Shown piece by piece: positions 60,390 to 64,000 of a stretch of DNA of 64,000 nt. Position 1 is the stretch's first letter. Every line of letters starts with the position of its first letter. The position numbers and the translations under genes were made by a program. This DNA is from Bradyrhizobium retamae (GTDB lineage: Bacteria; Pseudomonadota; Alphaproteobacteria; Rhizobiales; Xanthobacteraceae), in the NCBI RefSeq assembly GCF_001440415.1, contig NZ_LLYA01000181.1, forward strand, positions 186,001-250,000, given 5' to 3'. The notes below the pieces were generated by a model. That model saw nothing but the letters and a program-made list of their open reading frames with translations, made no database searches and was not told the origin of the DNA.

Positions 60390-61511
60390 TCATTTCTTCG
60401 TCAGGTAGATCTTGTTCTTCCAGTAATACTCGCCGGCAAAGTTGTACGGCGGGAACCAGGAGAGCTTGAACGGCACGATCTGTTCGGCGTAGGCCTTCTG
60501 ACTGTCGATTACTTTCTTGTAGAAGGGGTTCTTTGCCGCGTGTTCGGCCTGGATCTTCTCCCACTCGTCGAGGAAGTTCTTCAGGATCTCGTCGGGCGTA
60601 CGATGCATCTGGACGCCCATCTTGATCAGTTCCTGGCAAGCATGCGCCGTCTCGCGGTTGAAGGCGAAGTTGCGCTGCGTCGTGGCGTAAACGCTCGCCA
60701 CCTTGATGATCTCCTGCAAGTCCGGCGTGAGCTTCTTCCAGACGTCACTATTGATCATCAACTGGCCGCCGGTGACCGGCTCGTGCATGCCCGGCGTGTA
60801 GTAATGCTTGGCGACCTGGTGCAGTCCGAGTTTCTTGTCTTCTTCGCAATTGATCCATTCGGCGCCCTCGATCACGCCGCGCTCCATGGCGGGCACGATC
60901 TCGCCGCCGGGAATGGTGACGACCGACACGCCGAGCCTGCCGTAGGTTTCCGCACCGATGCCGTAGATCCGGTACTTCAGGCCCTTGAGATCGCCGAGGC
61001 TGTTGATCTCCTTCTTGAACCAGCCCATTCCCTGCGGGTAATCGGTCGGGATCGGGAAGCCGACGACGTTGAGCTTGAGGACGTCGCGATAAAATTCGTC
61101 GAGCAGCTTCATGCCGCCGCCGTCATAGTACCAGGCCCAGTAGTCCGAGCCGTCCATGCCGTACAGCGGACCATGCGACATCGGAATCGTCGCGGTGTTG
61201 CGGCCGAGGATGTAGCCGAACGGTCCCATGCCGACATCGAGAACGTTTTTGGAAGTGGCGTCGAATACCTCGAACGGCGGCACGATCGCTCCCGCCGGCA
61301 GCGTCTCGATCTTGAGGCGTCCGGCCGTCATCTTTTCGACGGTCTCGGCCCACAATTTGAAGATGAGATGGAAGTTCGAGGATGCGGGGTGGGTCGATTG
61401 ACCCTTCAGCACTAGTGGCTTTTCGGTGGTTTGGGCCTGAGCCGGCCCGGTCAAAGCAGTGACGAACCCAAGAGTCACCGCTGCAAGCATAGTTGAAGCG
61501 CGCCTCAACAT
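60390..61511 (-). CDS. TRAP transporter substrate-binding protein (DctP type, locus 2)
   Basis: A 373-residue periplasmic binding protein. Signal peptide (MLRRASTMLAAVTLGFV) cut near AQAQ, then TRAP-P motifs: LKGQSTHPASSNFHLIFK, LPAGAIVPPFEVFDATSK, LKYRIYGIGAETYGRLG and VTIPGGEIVPAMERGVIEG. The conserved Arg in the KYRIYG-type strand would bind a carboxylate. It is not closely similar to the locus 1 protein at 32071 in the ligand-binding parts, so the two systems may take up different solutes. Confidence 0.92.
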   Translation of the reverse strand: MLRRASTMLAAVTLGFVTALTGPAQAQTTEKPLVLKGQSTHPASSNFHLIFKLWAETVEKMTAGRLKIETLPAGAIVPPFEVFDATSKNVLDVGMGPFGYILGRNTATIPMSHGPLYGMDGSDYWAWYYDGGGMKLLDEFYRDVLKLNVVGFPIPTDYPQGMGWFKKEINSLGDLKGLKYRIYGIGAETYGRLGVSVVTIPGGEIVPAMERGVIEGAEWINCEEDKKLGLHQVAKHYYTPGMHEPVTGGQLMINSDVWKKLTPDLQEIIKVASVYATTQRNFAFNRETAHACQELIKMGVQMHRTPDEILKNFLDEWEKIQAEHAAKNPFYKKVIDSQKAYAEQIVPFKLSWFPPYNFAGEYYWKNKIYLTKK

Positions 61512-61639
61512 GTTGTGGTCCTCCCGATGATGATGTTTGCTTTTTTCTTTTCAGGTTGGAACCGCGCCCGCGTGCTGTCAAGCGATCTCTGGCCACGGGC
61601 TGGCTTACGGCGAGATCGATTGGACGAAAGGATGACGCC

Positions 61640-62197
61640 CTACGCCCCGCGCCGCCACGGTGTGACGGTGACCTCGTGCGCTGCATCAAGCATCTGCGGC
61701 TTGCCGGCGCGCAGTCCGTGCGCGGCAAGGATTTCCTGCGGCGAACGGGTAGGGACTCCGGGGAAGCAGGGTTCGCCGCCGGGTAGCCGGACATGCGGCG
61801 CTTGCGAGAGCCAGAACACGTCGTAGCGGTCCATGAACATGCCGAACACGCCGGGGCCGCCGATTATGGCGACGGTCCCGGTATCCACGCCTGCATGATG
61901 GCAGGCGGCTTCGAACGAAGCGCCCGCGGGATTCCACAGCCTAGCTTTCGGATGGGACGGGTCGGGCGCAATCGCCTCGACCTTGCGCGTCAGGATGACC
62001 CGCTTGCGCCGCGGCGAATTCGGGTGATCCTCATAGGAATTGCGGCCGTGCAGGATCAGGTCGGCGCGGTCGAGGGCTGCGGTGAAAAACGCCTTGTCGC
62101 CCTCGAACTTCAATTCGTCCGGCATGACGTTGCGGGCATCCGCCAGCATGCCGTCCGCCGAGACGATGACATAGCCTTCGATGCGGAGCGCCGGCAC
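61640..62197 (-). CDS. dihydrofolate-reductase-like (RibD C-terminal type) protein
   Basis: A 185-residue reductase-like fold: GYVIVSADGMLADARNVMPD, LILHGRNSYEDHPN, and the NADPH segment VAIIGGPGVFGMFMDR. Members include the RibD reductase domain and uncharacterised NADPH reductases. The start ATG 62197 is the only good start. It lies between the binding protein gene and a deacetylase gene, all on the minus strand. Confidence 0.85.
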   Translation of the reverse strand: MPALRIEGYVIVSADGMLADARNVMPDELKFEGDKAFFTAALDRADLILHGRNSYEDHPNSPRRKRVILTRKVEAIAPDPSHPKARLWNPAGASFEAACHHAGVDTGTVAIIGGPGVFGMFMDRYDVFWLSQAPHVRLPGGEPCFPGVPTRSPQEILAAHGLRAGKPQMLDAAHEVTVTPWRRGA

Positions 62198-62217
62198 GGG
62201 CCTGCGTCGCGCCGCTA

Positions 62218-63162
62218 TTATTCAGAGATCGTCTGGACGACGCTGGAAACCGGGCGCGAGCTCACGGTCGGCAGCTTCAGATCCTTGACGATGTCCTCGT
62301 CATACTGGGCGATGGTCTGCACCGGTGTCTTGGCGCGCATCGCAACGACCTTGTAGCCGCCGGCCTTCAGCTTCTTCAGAAGCTCGGGTAGGGCTTCGGC
62401 GGTGTGCTTCTGGAAGTCGTGCATCAGGATGATCCCCTTGCCGTTCTTCTCGACCTTGCGCATCACGGTGTCGATGATCGTCTGCGCCTTGCTCGCCTTG
62501 AAGTCGAAGGAATCGAGGTCGCAGGAGAAAATCCCGATGTTGCGGTCGCCAAGATAGGTTACCATCTCCGGCGGGTGCTGCAGCGCGGGGAAGCGGAAGA
62601 ACGGCGCCGGCGCCTTGCCGAGTGCCCATTTCACGGCGCTGAAGCCTTTTTCGATTTCGTCCTTGCGCTGCTGCTCGTTCAGCTTCTTGTTGACGAGGGC
62701 GGCATGCGACCAGGTGTGCGATCCGATCGAATGGCCGGCGGCCATCACCTGCCTGAGGATTTCGGGATAGTAGGTGGCGTGCTTGCCGATCGGGAAGAAA
62801 ATGCCGGTGGTGCATTCCTCCGCGAGCGTCTTCAGTACCGCAGGCGTATTCACCGGCCACGGGCCATCGTCGAAGGTCAGCACCACCTCCTTGTCGCGAA
62901 GGAAGTCGAGCTCCTTGAAATGCTCGAAACCGAAGCCGGGTCCGCCGGTCGTGTCGATCTCGACCGTGCGGCCGATGCCAAGCGCGTTCGGATTGTTGCA
63001 AGGCGGACGAACCGAGACAGGCGCTGGCGGCGGAGCGGGAACTGGTGCCGCTGCTGCCTGAGGCGCGGTCACGCCTTTGGCGGGTGGAACCTGCGACCAC
63101 GCAACGCTTGATGCCAACAGCGAAACCGCGCCGGCAAAGATCACCCCCGCCCCAATACGCAT
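62218..63162 (-). CDS. polysaccharide deacetylase family protein
   Basis: A 314-residue exported NodB-homology enzyme. A signal peptide (GAGVIFAGAVSLLASSVAWS) is followed by a Pro/Ala linker and the deacetylase domain: TFDDGPWPVNTPAVL (catalytic Asp) and GHSIGSHTWSHAAL (metal-binding His). It removes acetyl groups from an extracellular or cell-wall polysaccharide. Whether this is nodulation-related is unclear, as no nod genes are nearby. ATG 63162. Confidence 0.9.
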   Translation of the reverse strand: MRIGAGVIFAGAVSLLASSVAWSQVPPAKGVTAPQAAAAPVPAPPPAPVSVRPPCNNPNALGIGRTVEIDTTGGPGFGFEHFKELDFLRDKEVVLTFDDGPWPVNTPAVLKTLAEECTTGIFFPIGKHATYYPEILRQVMAAGHSIGSHTWSHAALVNKKLNEQQRKDEIEKGFSAVKWALGKAPAPFFRFPALQHPPEMVTYLGDRNIGIFSCDLDSFDFKASKAQTIIDTVMRKVEKNGKGIILMHDFQKHTAEALPELLKKLKAGGYKVVAMRAKTPVQTIAQYDEDIVKDLKLPTVSSRPVSSVVQTISE

Positions 63163-63317
63163 CTTGCTTTCCCCAAATTCCAATCCCGCGCCCGGTCGGC
63201 GGCGTTGCCGTCGTCCGGTCTGCCTCCATCCCCGACGCACAGTAGCCTAGTTGGAGCAGGCGCGCCAATGCAACCGTTGCGATCACGCGCAGCGGATTTG
63301 TCCCCGAACCGGTTAAT

Positions 63318-63890
63318 TCAGGAAGCGGCCAATGCCCGCGCGATCGCGGTTTTCACCCGTGTATCTACGGGTTCGACGGATTCCGGAAAGACATCGGCGA
63401 TGTAGCCGTCGCGGCCGATCAGGTATTTGTGGAAGTTCCAGCGCGGAACTTCCTTCGGTCGCGCCTCAGCCGCCCATCTGTAGAACGGATGCGCGTTCGG
63501 TCCCTTGACAACGGCTTTCGCGGCGATCGGAAACGTGACGTGGTGGTTCTGCGCCGTCGCTGTGATTTCGGTCGCGCCGCCCGGCTCCTGACCGCCGAAA
63601 TCATTGGAGGGAACACCGACGATCATCAGGCCGCGGCTGCCGAACTCGGTCCACAATTCCTGCAGGCCGCCATATTGCGGCGTGAAGCCACAGAGCGAAG
63701 CGGTGTTGACGATCAGGATCGGTCGGCCGGCAAATTCGGAAAGCTTGATGTCGCCACTGGCCAATCCCGGAAACGAAAACGCGTAAGCCGTGATCCGGCT
63801 CATGGCGGCCTGCGCCAGGGATTGCCTGCTCGAGGCCATGCCTGCGATCGCGGCCAACGCCGCGGTCATCACGCTCCTGCGGTCCATCAT
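63318..63890 (-). CDS. exported glutathione peroxidase
   Basis: A 190-residue thiol peroxidase with a glutathione-peroxidase fold: NTASLCGFTPQYGGLQEL (peroxidatic Cys), VGVPSNDFGGQEPG and RWNFHKYLIGRDGYI. An N-terminal signal peptide precedes it (MMDRRSVMTAALAAIAGMASS). A twin-Arg (DRRSV) resembles a Tat signal. This would place the enzyme in the periplasm, unusual for the family. ATG 63890 (or 63887). Confidence 0.87.
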   Translation of the reverse strand: MMDRRSVMTAALAAIAGMASSRQSLAQAAMSRITAYAFSFPGLASGDIKLSEFAGRPILIVNTASLCGFTPQYGGLQELWTEFGSRGLMIVGVPSNDFGGQEPGGATEITATAQNHHVTFPIAAKAVVKGPNAHPFYRWAAEARPKEVPRWNFHKYLIGRDGYIADVFPESVEPVDTRVKTAIARALAAS

Positions 63891-64000
63891 GAAAAGCCTC
63901 GGGCTGCGGTCCAACCGTGCCAAGCATAGCGCAACGAACGGGCCTTCGCCGCTCAACAAGCCGTTATGGCTGGACCATGCGCAGCGGGACGATGAAGTCG

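Noticed and set aside
1..64000. CRISPR arrays, tRNA and rRNA genes, transposases
   Set aside because: Scanning found no regularly spaced repeats, no cloverleaf-like segment with a TTCGA-type T loop and CCA-adjacent stem, and no transposase-like frame.

Overview
The window looks like a chromosomal segment of a Bradyrhizobium-type alphaproteobacterium. The evidence is high GC, ATGA-overlapping operons, Rhizobiales-style small hypothetical proteins, HdaA beside a PgsA-like synthase and purMN, an NADP-malic enzyme fused to a phosphotransacetylase-like domain, and sites matching the alphaproteobacterial general-stress (EcfG) promoter. No rRNA, tRNA, CRISPR array, transposase or phage gene was seen.

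Region 1 (1-8.6 kb) starts inside an ABC-F ATPase gene and holds ndk, a TerC-type gene broken at three places, an ATP-dependent DNA ligase translationally coupled to a 58-residue protein, and then a loose, gene-poor stretch of small proteins. Two of these small families recur in the window: one at 5995, 8022 and a truncated relic at 4802; the other at 6277 and 14352.

Region 2 (8.6-18 kb) holds an orphan CoxL/XdhA-like molybdenum hydroxylase subunit with Gln where the catalytic Glu is expected. It also has two ArsR-SRPBCC regulatory modules. One has a perfect 18-bp palindrome filling the -35/-10 spacer and leads to a GFA-fold protein. The other is a five-gene operon ending in two DUF1801 proteins. 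A third SRPBCC protein, a Crp/Fnr regulator with a consensus EcfG promoter, and several small proteins lie between them.

Region 3 (18.2-27.7 kb) is a metal (probably copper or silver) handling island: a methyltransferase, an 18-cysteine four-helix copper-storage-like protein, a secreted Cys/Met protein, a FixH-like periplasmic protein, a CusB-like adaptor and CusA-like RND pump (no outer-membrane channel gene seen), a c-type cytochrome with a Met/Gly-rich linker, a 38-residue membrane protein behind an EcfG-like promoter, a CDF-type transporter and a second methyltransferase. A chemoreceptor follows.

Region 4 (30-36 kb) has the remnant of an FAD monooxygenase next to an intact epoxide-hydrolase-like enzyme, then a TRAP transporter operon (dctPQM type). 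A second TRAP operon of the same layout lies on the other strand at 58.3-61.5 kb. Both have a 10-bp perfect hairpin in the P-Q gap.

Region 5 (35.3-64 kb) is mostly housekeeping: Ppx/GppA, polyphosphate kinase, HdaA, a PgsA-like synthase, PurM-PurN, a GST-like protein, a cold-shock protein, an autotransporter-type beta-barrel, a rhodanese, an AhpD-like protein divergent from an AraC regulator, RNase D, a HigA-like antitoxin without a visible toxin, SelO, AspRS, a large unknown membrane-anchored protein, malic enzyme, DoxX, a DHFR-like reductase, a polysaccharide deacetylase and an exported glutathione peroxidase. Three copies of a dispersed repeat lie between genes at 15.9, 39.9 and 57.6 kb.
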